Of a stretch of 64,000 nucleotides of DNA, positions 20,020 through 30,218 are shown piece after piece. This DNA is from Xenorhabdus budapestensis. Its GTDB lineage: Bacteria > Pseudomonadota > Gammaproteobacteria > Enterobacterales > Enterobacteriaceae. Position numbers and translations under genes: made by a program. How positions within the stretch are numbered: the stretch's first letter is position 1; every line of letters starts with the position of its first letter. Below the pieces are notes generated by a model. That model had not been told where the DNA came from, did not search any database, and saw only the letters and a list, made by a program, of their open reading frames with translations. The DNA lies in assembly GCF_002632465.1 (NCBI RefSeq), contig NZ_NIBS01000015.1, positions 1 through 64,000 on the forward strand, in the 5' to 3' direction.

Positions 20020-20985
20020 ATGACTCAACCAGCATTCATCATCACAATTGATACTGAAGGTGATAACCTTTGGCAAAATAGCGATAAAATTTCTACCGAA
20101 AATACTCAATATCTACCAAGATTTCAAAGCCTTTGTGAACGTTTTGGATTCAAACCCGTCTGGCTAACAAACTATGAAATGGCGATGGATGATAGTTATA
20201 TCGAATTTGCTAAGGATATAATTGCCAGAAACACAGGTGAAATTGGTATGCATTTGCATGCTTGGAACAATCCACCTATTGTGTCTCTGACTGACGATGA
20301 TATGCGCTATAAGCCTTATCTGATTGAATACCCTAAAAATCAGATGAAAGCAAAAATTGATTTAATGACAAATCTTCTTGAAGAAAAACTTCAGACCAAG
20401 ATGCTGAGTCACCGTGCTGGTCGCTGGGCATTCAACGAATATTATGCTCAATTATTGGTTGAGTATGGTTATCAGGTAGATTGTTCAGTTACTCCAAAGA
20501 TTAACTGGTGTTTTACCAAGGGAGATCCGAATGGAAATGGCGGAACAGATTATAGCCGTTTTCCATCTCATGCTTATTTTATGGATTTGCAGGATATTGC
20601 TAAAGAAGGTAACTCTTCTTTGTTGCAAGTGCCAATGAGTATTCAGTATAAGCATTCTCCGATCATGAATTTTATTAAACAAAAATATGATCATTTGCGA
20701 GGGAAGCAACGTTCTCCATCGGTTAATTGGTTACGCCCAAAGGGTGGAAATTTGGAGCAGATGAAAACTGTAGTCCGGCAAACTTTGGCATCTGGTAATG
20801 ATTATGTTGAGTTCATGTTGCATTCATCAGAATTTATGCCTGGAGGAAGTCCAACTTTTCAGACGGAAGAAAAAATTGAGTTTCTTTATAAAGAGTTAGA
20901 AGGATTGTTTGGATTCTTGAAACCATTGGTTCATGGTATGACATTGTCGGAGTTTTATAACTATAAAAGTAATACATTTTTATAA
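20020..20985 (+). CDS. wabN: LPS core N-acetylhexosamine deacetylase WabN-like
   Basis: Polysaccharide-deacetylase-fold protein, about 321 aa. ATG 20020 (MTQPAFIITIDTEGDNLW) is preferred over an upstream TTG. Family motifs seen: ITIDTEGD (motif 1, catalytic Asp), GEIGMHLHAWNNPP (motif 2, the two metal-binding His), LSHRAGRWAFNEYYAQLL (motif 3), and a late MLHSSEFMPGG segment. In Klebsiella WabN removes the acetyl group of the GlcNAc added by WabH, giving a free amine that lowers the negative charge of the core. Gap of 97 bp from wabH and 102 bp to the Mig-14-like gene. Confidence 0.78.
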   Translation: MTQPAFIITIDTEGDNLWQNSDKISTENTQYLPRFQSLCERFGFKPVWLTNYEMAMDDSYIEFAKDIIARNTGEIGMHLHAWNNPPIVSLTDDDMRYKPYLIEYPKNQMKAKIDLMTNLLEEKLQTKMLSHRAGRWAFNEYYAQLLVEYGYQVDCSVTPKINWCFTKGDPNGNGGTDYSRFPSHAYFMDLQDIAKEGNSSLLQVPMSIQYKHSPIMNFIKQKYDHLRGKQRSPSVNWLRPKGGNLEQMKTVVRQTLASGNDYVEFMLHSSEFMPGGSPTFQTEEKIEFLYKELEGLFGFLKPLVHGMTLSEFYNYKSNTFL

Positions 20986-21087
20986 TTAATAGCCTAAATT
21001 ATTATTGGAAATAAAAAATATTTTTTGTTTTTTATAAAGTAGTAAAAAATTTAGTTAATATTAAAAAGCCATTTTATGGAATAGGAT

Positions 21088-21978
21088 ATGGGAAAAATAA
21101 AATCATTTTTTTGGGGATGGAAAAAATGCAATTTCGAACAATATAAAGAAGCCCACGCTCTTTTTGGCGGTTGTGTATTAACACATCCCAACATTGTCTC
21201 TTTTTTGAATAGACATATTGAAGGTAACCAACTCTCCTTCTATTTTAAAGAAAAAGGGACTGCCGTTAAGGGAGCTTGCTTCTTTGTTAAAAACCAAAAA
21301 TTAGTAGAAAAAATCCAAGGCACATATCCACTCCCTTATGATGAAGTGATTTTCCCTATCGCAACTGATGCGAAGTTATTTTTACCTATAAAATCAAAGA
21401 GATTATCTCCTATTCATAAAAATAATTTTATAAATGCCAGCTATAAGGTTCCTTTGAGTAAACGTCAAATCTGCCTGATTAAAGAAAATTTCTCCTACAA
21501 AACCCGTCGTAACCGCAAGAATGAGATAAATAAATTCACTCGTGCAGGCGGAGAAATTCGTCTTTCAAGTGAATTCAGTGCTGAAGAATTGGTTGATATT
21601 TACATCGATCTGTATCAAAAGCGCTGGGACTATAATCATTCGCCAAAAGAACGTCAGCGTTTGCTTGAAATATACACAGAACTTCGAGAACATATATTTG
21701 GTTATGTGTTACTTATTAATGGTTCACCGTGTGCGTACGATTTTGTATTACGTGCCGATAGTCCTAAATGGATCTCATTTGATGCTATTAATGGAGGATA
21801 TAATCCTGAATATGCACATCTCAGTGTTGGTAGCATTTTGATGTGGGTTAATACCCAGGAAGCAAAAGTATTATGTCAGGCAGCAAACAAGACTATGCGT
21901 TACTCATTGGGGAATCCTACTCTTGAATATAAAAGCCGTTGGTGTGAGACATTTCCACTAGGCAAGGTTCTTATTTAA
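21088..21978 (+). CDS. Mig-14-like GNAT-fold protein
   Basis: 296-aa soluble protein that looks like the Mig-14 family (antimicrobial-peptide resistance, first described in Salmonella), built on an N-acyltransferase fold. It begins with FFWGWKKCNFEQYKEAHALFGGCVLTHPNIV, close to the family start pattern as I recall it. The C-terminal half has the FemAB/GNAT-like stretch YQKRWDYNHSPKERQRLLEIY, IFGYVLLINGSPCAYDFVLRA and SVGSILMWVNT. Substrate is unknown. It follows wabN on the plus strand and converges with waaC, overlapping it by 21 bp at the 3' ends. Family assignment is from memory, so moderate confidence. Confidence 0.6.
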   Translation: MGKIKSFFWGWKKCNFEQYKEAHALFGGCVLTHPNIVSFLNRHIEGNQLSFYFKEKGTAVKGACFFVKNQKLVEKIQGTYPLPYDEVIFPIATDAKLFLPIKSKRLSPIHKNNFINASYKVPLSKRQICLIKENFSYKTRRNRKNEINKFTRAGGEIRLSSEFSAEELVDIYIDLYQKRWDYNHSPKERQRLLEIYTELREHIFGYVLLINGSPCAYDFVLRADSPKWISFDAINGGYNPEYAHLSVGSILMWVNTQEAKVLCQAANKTMRYSLGNPTLEYKSRWCETFPLGKVLI

Positions 21979-22935
21979 TATATTTTGCAAGAACAGGATT
22001 ACTTCTGCCGGAGTAATACTCTGCATCGTACTATCCACTGATTTCAAAGTATGCTGTTCTTTTCCATACCCACCAATCAAGCCAGGATCTGTCGGGCCAA
22101 ACAGAGTAATATTTGGACGATCAAGGGCGGCAGTGAGATGACTTAATCCTGTATCAACAGATACTACAGCTTTCGTGCCAGCAAGAACCTGTGCGACTTC
22201 TGCTAATGTTAATTTTGGTAACACGTCAACATGAGGAAAACCGTTTGCCAGCCGTAACGCTCGCTGATATTCATGTTCTGCTCCCCAGGGTAATTTGATG
22301 CGCATACCCGTTGGTTGAATCTCTGTGATCAGTTGTCGCCAGTGGTTTTCTGACCAATGTTTTTCATCACGAGTGGTGGCATGCAGGAATACCAGATAAT
22401 CATTTCCGCTTTCTGACTGTTGGTTCAGAAAGTGGCGGGCGATAGAATAATCACCTGATTCTATAGGTTTTGGATAACCGAGACTCTCTGCAAATAATGC
22501 GCGAATTCGTTCTACAGCATGTTGCTGTTTGCTCACAGAATGGCGTTGATTGTAGAAAAAGCTGGCCAGTGGCTCACGAATGCTTTTTTTGTCATAGCCA
22601 TGTTTTGGTCCATGGGTTAAGCGTGTCACCAAAAAAGCACTTTTTAACAGTCCTTGAGCATCAATAATTGCATCATATTTTCGTTGCTGTAATTGTTCCC
22701 TGAAACGTGCGCGTTCTTCACGGATATCTTTCCTGAACCAATTTTTTCTCCAGCGACGAATAGCAACAGGGATAACATTTTCAACCGCATTGTGCCATGT
22801 GGGTATTTGGGCGAATCCCTCTTCAACGACCCAATCAAATTGAATACCCGGTATGTACTGCATGGCATCTGTCAGTGCAGGCAGGGTATGTAACACATCG
22901 CCCATTGAAGACGTTTTTACCAGTAAAACACGCAT
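21958..22935 (-). CDS. waaC: LPS heptosyltransferase I
   Basis: GT9 enzyme adding the first L-glycero-D-manno-heptose from ADP-heptose to Kdo. 325 aa, starting MRVLLVKTSSMGDVLHTLPALTDA, the WaaC signature, with the Asp of the S-M-G-D loop. The donor domain shows RIKLPWGAEHEYQRALRLA and SVDTGLSHLTAALDRPNITLFGPTDPGLIGGYG. The start touches the last base of waaF. Third gene of hldD-waaF-waaC. Confidence 0.96.
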   Translation of the reverse strand: MRVLLVKTSSMGDVLHTLPALTDAMQYIPGIQFDWVVEEGFAQIPTWHNAVENVIPVAIRRWRKNWFRKDIREERARFREQLQQRKYDAIIDAQGLLKSAFLVTRLTHGPKHGYDKKSIREPLASFFYNQRHSVSKQQHAVERIRALFAESLGYPKPIESGDYSIARHFLNQQSESGNDYLVFLHATTRDEKHWSENHWRQLITEIQPTGMRIKLPWGAEHEYQRALRLANGFPHVDVLPKLTLAEVAQVLAGTKAVVSVDTGLSHLTAALDRPNITLFGPTDPGLIGGYGKEQHTLKSVDSTMQSITPAEVILFLQNILNKNLA

Positions 22936-23987
22936 TAACTCTGGTTCTCCGTCTGTAAAAGTTTTTCCAATGAGGCTAAAACCTGCTCTGGTTGAATATC
23001 AATAAGACTCTGATGATAGCCACCCGCACTGTCACCGTTCCTGATCTTATGGTAACCCGTAATCAGACGGATCACTTCGGCTTTGTCTGACAGTGGTGGA
23101 GTGAAATCAGGGCTACTCGGCCCGTATAATGCTACCAGAGGGCGGTTCAGGGCTGCTGCGACATGCATCAAACCTGAGTCGTTTGTAACAATGGCATCAC
23201 ACGCTGCAATAATATTGACCGCCTGTTCAAGGGAGGTTTGGCCAGCGAGATTAAGACAATCTTTCCGCGCATCTTCACTCAGAAGTGCCCGGATATCTTC
23301 ACCAGCTTCATTATCCTTAGCTGAACCAAATAACAGTATTTGGTAACCTTTTTGAGTGATTAACTGTTCAGCCAGTGCGGCGTAATGATAGTGTGGCCAG
23401 CGTTTAGCCGGGCCAAACTCTGCACCGGGGCAAAAACCGATAATTGGGCGATGATCGGCGATGTTAAAAGCTGTTGTTGATTCTGCAATATCTTCGTCAC
23501 TAACAGCTAACTGAGGCCATAACAGTGGTTGGGGAAGATCTTCAGCACTGTGTACAGTTTTCCTGTCATAGGCGAGAGCAACATAGCGCTGAACCATGAG
23601 TGGAAAGACACTTTTATTCAAAATGTGGATATCATTCAGCAAACCATAGCGCATTTCACCACGCCAGCCTGTACGCAGAGGGATATTGGCGAAGAAAGGC
23701 ACCAAAGCAGATTTGAAGGAGTTGGGGAGTACGTAAGCGCGATCATATTCACTTTCACGCAGTGCTATCCCAAGGTGGCGACGTTCACCAAGAGCAAGCG
23801 CTCCGTGTCCCAGCGGCATTGCCAGCGCCTGATTAACTTCTGGCATTTTCGTGAGTAATGGGCGGCACCATGCTGGTGCCATCACATCAATTTCTGCATT
23901 TGGGTACAAAGCCTTCAAGGTGCGGTAGAGGCTTTGAGACATCATCATGTCACCCACCCACGATGGGCCGATCACCAATATCTTCAT
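22935..23987 (-). CDS. waaF: LPS heptosyltransferase II
   Basis: GT9 enzyme adding heptose II to heptose I. 350 aa, beginning MKILVIGPSWVGDMMMSQSLYRTL, with PLRTGWRGEMRYGLLND, GFCPGAEFGPAKRWPHYHYAALAEQL and VTNDSGLMHVAAALNRPLVALYGPSSPDFTPPLS. All are characteristic of WaaF rather than WaaC. It lies 9 bp after hldD and shares one base with waaC. The enzyme supplies the heptose on which WabG acts. Confidence 0.96.
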   Translation of the reverse strand: MKILVIGPSWVGDMMMSQSLYRTLKALYPNAEIDVMAPAWCRPLLTKMPEVNQALAMPLGHGALALGERRHLGIALRESEYDRAYVLPNSFKSALVPFFANIPLRTGWRGEMRYGLLNDIHILNKSVFPLMVQRYVALAYDRKTVHSAEDLPQPLLWPQLAVSDEDIAESTTAFNIADHRPIIGFCPGAEFGPAKRWPHYHYAALAEQLITQKGYQILLFGSAKDNEAGEDIRALLSEDARKDCLNLAGQTSLEQAVNIIAACDAIVTNDSGLMHVAAALNRPLVALYGPSSPDFTPPLSDKAEVIRLITGYHKIRNGDSAGGYHQSLIDIQPEQVLASLEKLLQTENQS

Positions 23988-23996
23988 AAAGGTCGA

Positions 23997-24935
23997 TTAA
24001 TTATCCTGGTTGAGCCATTGCATATATTCGGTAACACCTTCAGCAACGGTTTTGAATGAGTTGTCATAACCTGCTGCGCGAAGTTTTGTCAGATCAGCCT
24101 GAGTAAAGCTCTGATAGCGACCTTTTAGCTTTTCTGGAAATTCAATATATTCTACGGCAGGAGATTTTTCCTTATGGAATTCAATAACGGCGTCAGCAAC
24201 GGCCTGGAAAGACTCAGCCCGGCCTGTACCGCAGTTAAAAATGCCGGAAACACTATTTTTCCAGAACCACAGGTTTACCGCTGCAACGTCACCAACATAA
24301 ATAAAATCGCGTTGGAAATGTTCGCTGCCTGCAAATAATTTCGGGTTCTGGCCTTGGTTAATTTGGGTGTTCAAATGGTAGGCGACACTGGTCATACTGC
24401 CTTTATGTCCTTCACGTGGCCCGTATACATTGAAATAACGGAAGCCACAAATGTGAGAATCTGCGTGTGGTAAAATATCGCGAACATACTGATCAAAAAG
24501 GAATTTTGAGTATCCGTAAACATTGAGAGGTTTCTCATACTGGCGTTCTTCAATGAAATTATCACTGCGACCACCATAAGTTGCGGCAGAAGAGGCGTAC
24601 AGGAATGGGATCTGACGATCAAGGCAGTAATGCAATACATCTTTAGAGTACTGATAGTTATTGTCCATCATATACTTGCCATCCCACTCAGTTGTGGATG
24701 AACAAGCACCTTCATGGAAAATAGCATCAATATCGCCTAGATCATCACCAGCAACGATACTGGCAATGAAATCTTCCTTATCCATATAATCGCTGATATC
24801 TAAATCAACCAGATTTACGAACTTTGTACCGTCTTTCAGATTATCAACAACCAGAATATCCTTATAACCTTCGTCATTCAGTGCCTTGACAATATTGCTG
24901 CCAATAAACCCTGCGCCGCCAGTGACAATAATCAT
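23997..24935 (-). CDS. hldD: ADP-L-glycero-D-manno-heptose 6-epimerase
   Basis: Extended short-chain dehydrogenase that epimerises ADP-D-glycero-D-manno-heptose at C6, supplying donor for WaaC and WaaF. The ATG at 24935 ([21 protein letters not shown]) is chosen over an in-frame GTG three codons upstream because a GAGGTGG Shine-Dalgarno fits it and it matches the E. coli start. The Rossmann GxxGxxG is at residues 6-12 and the YxxxK pair in [11 protein letters not shown] (about 135-145). It heads the hldD-waaF-waaC operon and is divergent from kbl. Confidence 0.97.
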   Translation of the reverse strand: MIIVTGGAGFIGSNIVKALNDEGYKDILVVDNLKDGTKFVNLVDLDISDYMDKEDFIASIVAGDDLGDIDAIFHEGACSSTTEWDGKYMMDNNYQYSKDVLHYCLDRQIPFLYASSAATYGGRSDNFIEERQYEKPLNVYGYSKFLFDQYVRDILPHADSHICGFRYFNVYGPREGHKGSMTSVAYHLNTQINQGQNPKLFAGSEHFQRDFIYVGDVAAVNLWFWKNSVSGIFNCGTGRAESFQAVADAVIEFHKEKSPAVEYIEFPEKLKGRYQSFTQADLTKLRAAGYDNSFKTVAEGVTEYMQWLNQDN

Positions 24936-25171
24936 TTGGCCCACCTCTAAATAGTCAGTTCACTTTATTTTAATGCGTATCATATCATTTAACCCTACTG
25001 ACGACAGCAGCTGAAATAGGGGAATATCCTGAAATCCTGCTGTATCGCAGTTTCAAAGCCGTGATCAGCTTTACAAAGTTGATATTATCTTTCTGACTGT
25101 GTCGTCACTGGCAGGATCTATAAGTAAAATACACCATACCTTTCACTTATTCAGGTATTCAGGAGAGAAAA

Positions 25172-26368
25172 ATGTCAGCGTCGTTTTATCAGAAAATTAA
25201 TGAGCAGTTGGAACAAGCTCGTGCGGAAGGGTTATTCAAAAGTGAACGTATTATTACCTCTGCGCAAAATGCCGATATTTCTGTTGCTGATGGTAGCAAC
25301 GTCATTAATTTCTGTGCCAATAACTACTTAGGGTTGGCTAATCACCCTGACCTGATCGCTGCTGCAAAAGCAGGAATGGATAGCCATGGCTTTGGTATGG
25401 CATCTGTGCGTTTTATTTGTGGTACGCAAGACTCCCATAAAGAATTAGAAAATAAAATAGCTGAATTTTTAGGCTTGGAAGATGCTATTCTGTACTCCTC
25501 ATGTTTTGATGCTAATGGTGGTCTGTTTGAAACATTATTCGGCCCAGAAGACGCCATTATTTCGGATGCACTAAACCACGCTTCTATCATTGATGGTATT
25601 CGCCTGTGTAAAGCGAAACGTTATCGCTATGCCAACAATGATATGCAGGAATTAAGAGCACAGTTGGAGAAGGCAAAAGCAGAAGGTGCTCAGAATATCC
25701 TGATCGCAACTGATGGTGTGTTCTCAATGGATGGTGTCATTGCGGATCTGAAATCCATCTGTGATCTGGCGGATGAATTTGGTGCGCTGGTCATGGTTGA
25801 TGATTCTCATGCGGTAGGGTTTGTTGGCAAGCACGGGCGTGGTACTCATGAATATTGTGATGTCATGGGGCGTGTTGACATCATCACTGGTACACTCGGT
25901 AAAGCATTAGGTGGGGCGTCTGGTGGTTATACCGCCGCACGTAAAGAAGTTGTGGAATGGCTGCGTCAGCGTTCACGCCCTTACTTGTTCTCCAATTCCC
26001 TGGCTCCGGCTATTGTTGCGGCATCCATCAAGGTGTTGGAGATGTTGAAAGATGGAGACGAATTGCGTGAACGTCTCTGGAGAAATGCTAACTTATTCCG
26101 TGAAAAAATGACGGCTGCTGGTTTTACACTGGCGGGTGCAGATCATGCCATTATTCCGGTTATGTTAGGGGATGCGAAGCTGGCGCAGGAATTCGCCTCT
26201 GAGCTGCTGAAAGAAGGCATTTATGTGATTGGCTTTTTCTACCCTGTGGTTCCTAAGGGTCAAGCACGTATCCGTACCCAGATCTCTGCTGCTCATACCG
26301 AAGAACAAATTGAACGTGTTGTGGCTACATTTACACGTATAGGTAAGCAGTTGAATATCATTGCATAA
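25172..26368 (+). CDS. kbl: Glycine C-acetyltransferase (2-amino-3-ketobutyrate CoA ligase)
   Basis: PLP enzyme cleaving 2-amino-3-ketobutyrate with CoA to glycine and acetyl-CoA in threonine catabolism. 398 aa. Visible motifs: [15 protein letters not shown] near the N-terminus, [35 protein letters not shown], and the PLP-lysine segment [14 protein letters not shown] (about residue 244). Shine-Dalgarno AGGAGAG. It is followed 9 bp later by tdh, forming the conserved kbl-tdh operon, which in E. coli is controlled by Lrp. Confidence 0.97.
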   Translation: MSASFYQKINEQLEQARAEGLFKSERIITSAQNADISVADGSNVINFCANNYLGLANHPDLIAAAKAGMDSHGFGMASVRFICGTQDSHKELENKIAEFLGLEDAILYSSCFDANGGLFETLFGPEDAIISDALNHASIIDGIRLCKAKRYRYANNDMQELRAQLEKAKAEGAQNILIATDGVFSMDGVIADLKSICDLADEFGALVMVDDSHAVGFVGKHGRGTHEYCDVMGRVDIITGTLGKALGGASGGYTAARKEVVEWLRQRSRPYLFSNSLAPAIVAASIKVLEMLKDGDELRERLWRNANLFREKMTAAGFTLAGADHAIIPVMLGDAKLAQEFASELLKEGIYVIGFFYPVVPKGQARIRTQISAAHTEEQIERVVATFTRIGKQLNIIA

Positions 26369-26377
26369 GGTATCACT

Positions 26378-27403
26378 ATGAAAGCGTTGTCAAAATTAAA
26401 GCCAGAAGAAGGTATTTGGATGACGGATGTGCCTACACCGGAATTGGGGCATAACGATGTGATGATTAAAATCCGTAAGACCGCGATTTGTGGAACGGAT
26501 GTGCACATCTACAACTGGGATGATTGGTCTCAGAAAACCATTCCTGTGCCGATGGTGATAGGGCATGAATACGTGGGAGAAGTGGTCGCAATTGGTCAGG
26601 AAGTCAAAGGATTCAAAATTGGCGACCGTGTATCTGGTGAAGGTCATATTACCTGTGGTTATTGCCGCAACTGTCGTGGTGGACGCACACATTTGTGCCG
26701 TAACACAACAGGAATTGGGGTAAACCGGGCTGGCTCATTTGCCGAGTATCTGGTTATTCCGGCATTCAATGCTTTTAAAATTCCAGACAATATTTCGGAC
26801 GAACTGGCTGCGATTTTTGACCCATTTGGCAACGCTGTTCATACTGCACTCTCCTTTGATTTAGTAGGAGAAGATGTACTGGTATCGGGAGCCGGCCCTA
26901 TCGGTATCATGGCTGCGGCTGTGTGTAAGCATGTCGGTGCACGTCATGTTGTGATCACCGATGTGAATGAATACCGCCTTGATTTAGCACGTAAAATAGG
27001 CGTTACTCGTGCTGTGAATGTCAGTCAGGAGAACCTGACGAATGTTATGTCAGAACTGGGTATGACTGAAGGCTTTGATATTGGTTTGGAGATGTCTGGT
27101 GCTCCTCCTGCATTCCGTACCTTATTAAGCACTATGAATCATGGCGGGCGTATCGCTTTGTTGGGGATACCTCCTTCAGATATGGCGATCGATTGGAGTC
27201 AGGTCATTTTTAAAGGACTGTTTATCAAAGGCATTTATGGACGTGAAATGTTCGAAACATGGTACAAAATGGCGACACTTATTCAGTCCGGTTTGGATTT
27301 AACTCCAATTATTACTCACCAATTCCCGATAGATGATTACCAGAAAGGCTTTGATATCATGCGTTCAGGGCAATCTGGTAAAGTTATCCTGCATTGGGAT
27401 TAA
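26378..27403 (+). CDS. tdh: L-threonine 3-dehydrogenase
   Basis: Zinc medium-chain dehydrogenase oxidising threonine to 2-amino-3-ketobutyrate with NAD+, the substrate of Kbl. 341 aa with the catalytic zinc Cys in [17 protein letters not shown] (about residue 38), the GHEYVGEVV pattern, the structural-zinc cysteines [15 protein letters not shown] (about 93-107), and the Rossmann turn [12 protein letters not shown]. It ends at a terminator lying in the 3' coding end of yibQ. Confidence 0.97.
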   Translation: MKALSKLKPEEGIWMTDVPTPELGHNDVMIKIRKTAICGTDVHIYNWDDWSQKTIPVPMVIGHEYVGEVVAIGQEVKGFKIGDRVSGEGHITCGYCRNCRGGRTHLCRNTTGIGVNRAGSFAEYLVIPAFNAFKIPDNISDELAAIFDPFGNAVHTALSFDLVGEDVLVSGAGPIGIMAAAVCKHVGARHVVITDVNEYRLDLARKIGVTRAVNVSQENLTNVMSELGMTEGFDIGLEMSGAPPAFRTLLSTMNHGGRIALLGIPPSDMAIDWSQVIFKGLFIKGIYGREMFETWYKMATLIQSGLDLTPIITHQFPIDDYQKGFDIMRSGQSGKVILHWD

Positions 27404-27448
27404 TTGAATCTCTGACAAAATTTTAAGCAAGCCGTTAAAAACAAATTA

Positions 27449-28522
27449 CTAAAAATCAGGGCAGACGCTTATCTCTTTATGGGCGTCTGTTTTATTTTCC
27501 ATTGTTTTATCTTTTTGTGGTCTCAAATGACCTGCGCTATGCAACTTTTCTTGTTTTAATGTGGGGTCCTGCAATTTTTCAAGACCATCAACAATTAGAC
27601 GGGGAACCAATGTTTCCCCAACCATCCTGAAATAATCCAATTTGGATTCTAATCCCGTTACAGGTTTGGTTTCAGGAGATTTAATGCATTTTTGTTTGGT
27701 TAGTGGGCTGATTTGTGAGTTGCTTTGTTTACTGGTTAGAGAATGATTGAGTAGCATACTGGGTGTTACCAGTTCAATATCATCTGGCAACGTTGCTAAC
27801 CCTCGCTGTAATGCCCGAATAGTAGTTGGGTAAGGATGCCCAATGGCGATGGCAGAGCCTTGTTTGCGAGCCAGAGTAATAGCCCGATTGAGTTGGCGCA
27901 GCGCTTCTGCTTCTGTTTGTACATCGTCCAAGAAGATATTCCGGCGGAGCACTTGTACAGGTGTTCCCATTGAGGCTTTAGCGACCTGAGTATTACCGAT
28001 AGTTACGCTGTCCAGAAAATAGAGACGATATTGAGATAATGCATTCATCACTTTTTTCATGCCAGCGAGATTGGAGGTCATCGCGCTGCCCATATGGTTG
28101 TTTATACCAATTGCATGAGGAACTTTTTTTATGGCATCGTGAATAATATCTTCAACTTCCTCATTGCTCATGGAAGGGTGCAGGGTATTTTTTTCTAATG
28201 ATTGTTTACTAATTGGCGCCATTGGCAGATGGATCAAGACCTCTCTACCTTGCTTATGGGCTTTTTGCGCCATTTTTCGGCCATATGGAGAGTCAGGGAG
28301 TACGGCAATGGAAATTGCAGCAGGCATCTGCAATATCTTATTTTCATTGTGAACACGGTAGCCAAAGTCATCAATGACAATGGCTAAGCGTGCGGCACGG
28401 GCATTCAGAGTAAATAACAAGATAGTGATAAACGACAGAACCCAACACTTTGGTATCTGAAAGCGCAATATCCCAAATAATAGAGTGAATGAGTGAACGC
28501 ACTTTATTAATAGATATTGCAC
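27449..28522 (-). CDS. yibQ: Divergent polysaccharide deacetylase family protein YibQ
   Basis: Periplasmic protein, 357 aa, with an N-terminal signal peptide (hydrophobic VLSFITILLFTLNARA, cleavage expected near Ala 43). The divergent NodB-like domain of about 215 residues follows: LAIVIDDFGYRVHNENKIL, EVLIHLPMAPISKQ, GINNHMGSAMTSN, YFLDSVTIGNT and AIAIGHPYPTTIRAL. It keeps several metal-ligand-like Asp/His residues, but its enzymatic role is unproven. The last 100 residues are polar, Lys/Gln-rich and poorly conserved. It lies 15 bp after envC, the usual envC-yibQ pair, suggesting a role around peptidoglycan. Confidence 0.9.
   Translation of the reverse strand: MQYLLIKCVHSFTLLFGILRFQIPKCWVLSFITILLFTLNARAARLAIVIDDFGYRVHNENKILQMPAAISIAVLPDSPYGRKMAQKAHKQGREVLIHLPMAPISKQSLEKNTLHPSMSNEEVEDIIHDAIKKVPHAIGINNHMGSAMTSNLAGMKKVMNALSQYRLYFLDSVTIGNTQVAKASMGTPVQVLRRNIFLDDVQTEAEALRQLNRAITLARKQGSAIAIGHPYPTTIRALQRGLATLPDDIELVTPSMLLNHSLTSKQSNSQISPLTKQKCIKSPETKPVTGLESKLDYFRMVGETLVPRLIVDGLEKLQDPTLKQEKLHSAGHLRPQKDKTMENKTDAHKEISVCPDF
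27462..27498 (+). terminator. kbl-tdh terminator inside the yibQ 3' end
   Basis: CAGACGC (27462-27468) pairs with GCGTCTG (27483-27489), followed by TTTTATTTT. It lies about 60 bp past the tdh stop and within the last codons of the convergent yibQ. Confidence 0.7.
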
Positions 28523-28537
28523 AATTATTTCCTTCTC

Positions 28538-29845
28538 TTATTTTCCTAACCACGGTAATGGATTGACGGTACGCCCCTGACGGCGGATCTCAAAGTATAA
28601 TGAAGGTTGCTGTTGCCCGCCGCTGCTACCAACCAGAGCTATCGGCTGACCTGCCCGGACTTGCTGACCAACACTAACCAACAGGCTTTGGTTATAACCA
28701 TAAATACTCATATCTCCTTTACCGTGTTCAAGCACGACAACCAGACCATAGCCCTGTAACCAGTCTGCCAGTAATACCCGTCCATCTGAAATTGCTTTAA
28801 CTTCCGTGCTTTCGGCTGAAGAGATAACCATGCCTTTCCAGCGTAACTCACCTTGTATTGTTTCTCCGAAGCTGTGAATAACCCGGCCACGTACAGGCCA
28901 GATTGCTTGCCCGGCAGGGCGACCAAGCCCACCTGTTCGAGCCATAAGTGCGCGTTCATCTTCCGTAGGTTTATAGCTGGAACCTTTTTGTTGAGCCTGT
29001 TTCTGCTTGGCTGCTATTTGCGCACGGACACGTGCAGCTTCACGCGCTTCACGCTCAGCGCGGGCTTTGGCTTCCCGTTCTGCTTTAGCAATTTTGTTAC
29101 GCAGGCGAGTTTCGTTTTGCCGAAGCTCAGCCAGGCTTTGTTGATCTTTCTTCAATGAAGATTCAAGTACAGTCAGCGTTTTTTGCCGGGCAGAACGGAC
29201 AACTTCCATTTTTTGCTTTTGTTGCTTTTGGTTGCTGAGTAACGCTTGTTGCTCATTTAGTTTTTCTTGTTGCAGCTTTTTTTGTCGGTTAAGCTTGTCA
29301 GTTGTTTTTTGTAGTTTAGTGATAGTTTCCTGACGAGCCTGATTCAGATAACTATAATAAGCGAGTATGCGTTCTTTGCGCTGCGTTTCCGGGCCATTAA
29401 ACAATAATTCTAAACCCTGATGACTCCCTTGCCGGAATGCGGCATCTAATTGGCTGGCAAGTAGCTTACGCTGCTCTTTTTGCTGCATTTGCAGATGGTT
29501 AATACCTTTCGTCAATGACGAAATTTCATTCCCCAGCTTATTCAGGTGGGCTTGTGTACTATGGAGGGAACGCCCGACTTCTGAAATCGTCCCCTCTTGT
29601 TCCTTGAGCTGATTGAGGAGCTCTGTACGTTGTTTTTGTTGTTGTTTGACGCTTTTCTCTTTCTCAGCAATATTCTGTTGAATATCTTTAAGTTGGTTTT
29701 TATTTTCTGAGATTTGATTGGCAAAGGCTCCCGTGCAGAGAAAAGCAAACAATAAGGCACACAACAGTAATGCACTGTTTCTTGGTTGCCACTGTTTCCG
29801 CTTCTGCCGGTGATTACAGCTTTTGAAATCCTTATTATCAGCCAT
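28538..29845 (-). CDS. envC: Murein hydrolase activator EnvC
   Basis: Periplasmic activator of the amidases AmiA and AmiB, recruited to the septum by FtsEX. The start at 29845 (MADNKDFKSCNHRQKR) is preferred to a GTG at 29866. A signal anchor (SALLLCALLFAFLCTGAFA) precedes a long coiled coil of about 220 residues, very rich in Gln, Lys and Glu (KSVKQQQKQRTELLNQLKEQ; AKAEREAKARAEREAREAAR). A C-terminal LytM domain follows (from about GRPAGQAIWPVRGRVIHSFG). As in EnvC generally, the LytM metal ligands are degenerate, so it activates rather than cuts. gpmM, next to envC in E. coli, is absent. Confidence 0.95.
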   Translation of the reverse strand: MADNKDFKSCNHRQKRKQWQPRNSALLLCALLFAFLCTGAFANQISENKNQLKDIQQNIAEKEKSVKQQQKQRTELLNQLKEQEGTISEVGRSLHSTQAHLNKLGNEISSLTKGINHLQMQQKEQRKLLASQLDAAFRQGSHQGLELLFNGPETQRKERILAYYSYLNQARQETITKLQKTTDKLNRQKKLQQEKLNEQQALLSNQKQQKQKMEVVRSARQKTLTVLESSLKKDQQSLAELRQNETRLRNKIAKAEREAKARAEREAREAARVRAQIAAKQKQAQQKGSSYKPTEDERALMARTGGLGRPAGQAIWPVRGRVIHSFGETIQGELRWKGMVISSAESTEVKAISDGRVLLADWLQGYGLVVVLEHGKGDMSIYGYNQSLLVSVGQQVRAGQPIALVGSSGGQQQPSLYFEIRRQGRTVNPLPWLGK

Positions 29846-29866
29846 TTGATTCAATACCTTGCCCAC

Positions 29867-30218
29867 GCTCTACTATATTTATAGTGCTTGCTTACAATAT
29901 GTCTGTCGCGCCCGATTATTTCATGTGGAATTGCCTCTGACCAGAGAACGGCCTATTTTTTATCTTTCCGAACCATAATATAAATTTTAGTTAACTTAGC
30001 TCATTTATTATCGAAGATCCCGTATATGTCTAGTTTGGCATGAAATATTTTAATGATGTATGACAATCAAGTGATTAGTGCGGATTTTTTATTTTTTCTC
30101 GAAACTCTCCGCAAAATCTGCATTAGGTTGATGCTAATTGGCTGTAATTGACACAACACACAGGTATACTCTGTTACCTTAGATTTTTGTTATTAACTAA
30201 TGGGAGTTGTTGCCCTCC
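29867..30218. other. 352-bp divergent intergenic region, envC / yibN
   Basis: No gene or RNA was recognised. It must hold the envC and yibN promoters. A TTGACA-like hexamer at 30148-30153 and TATACT at 30165-30170 are only 11 bp apart, so they do not form one promoter. E. coli has gpmM between envC and yibN; no remnant of it is visible. Confidence 0.6.

Noticed and set aside
30148-30170. TTGACA and TATACT before yibN as one promoter
   Set aside because: Spacer of 11 bp is too short for sigma-70 recognition.
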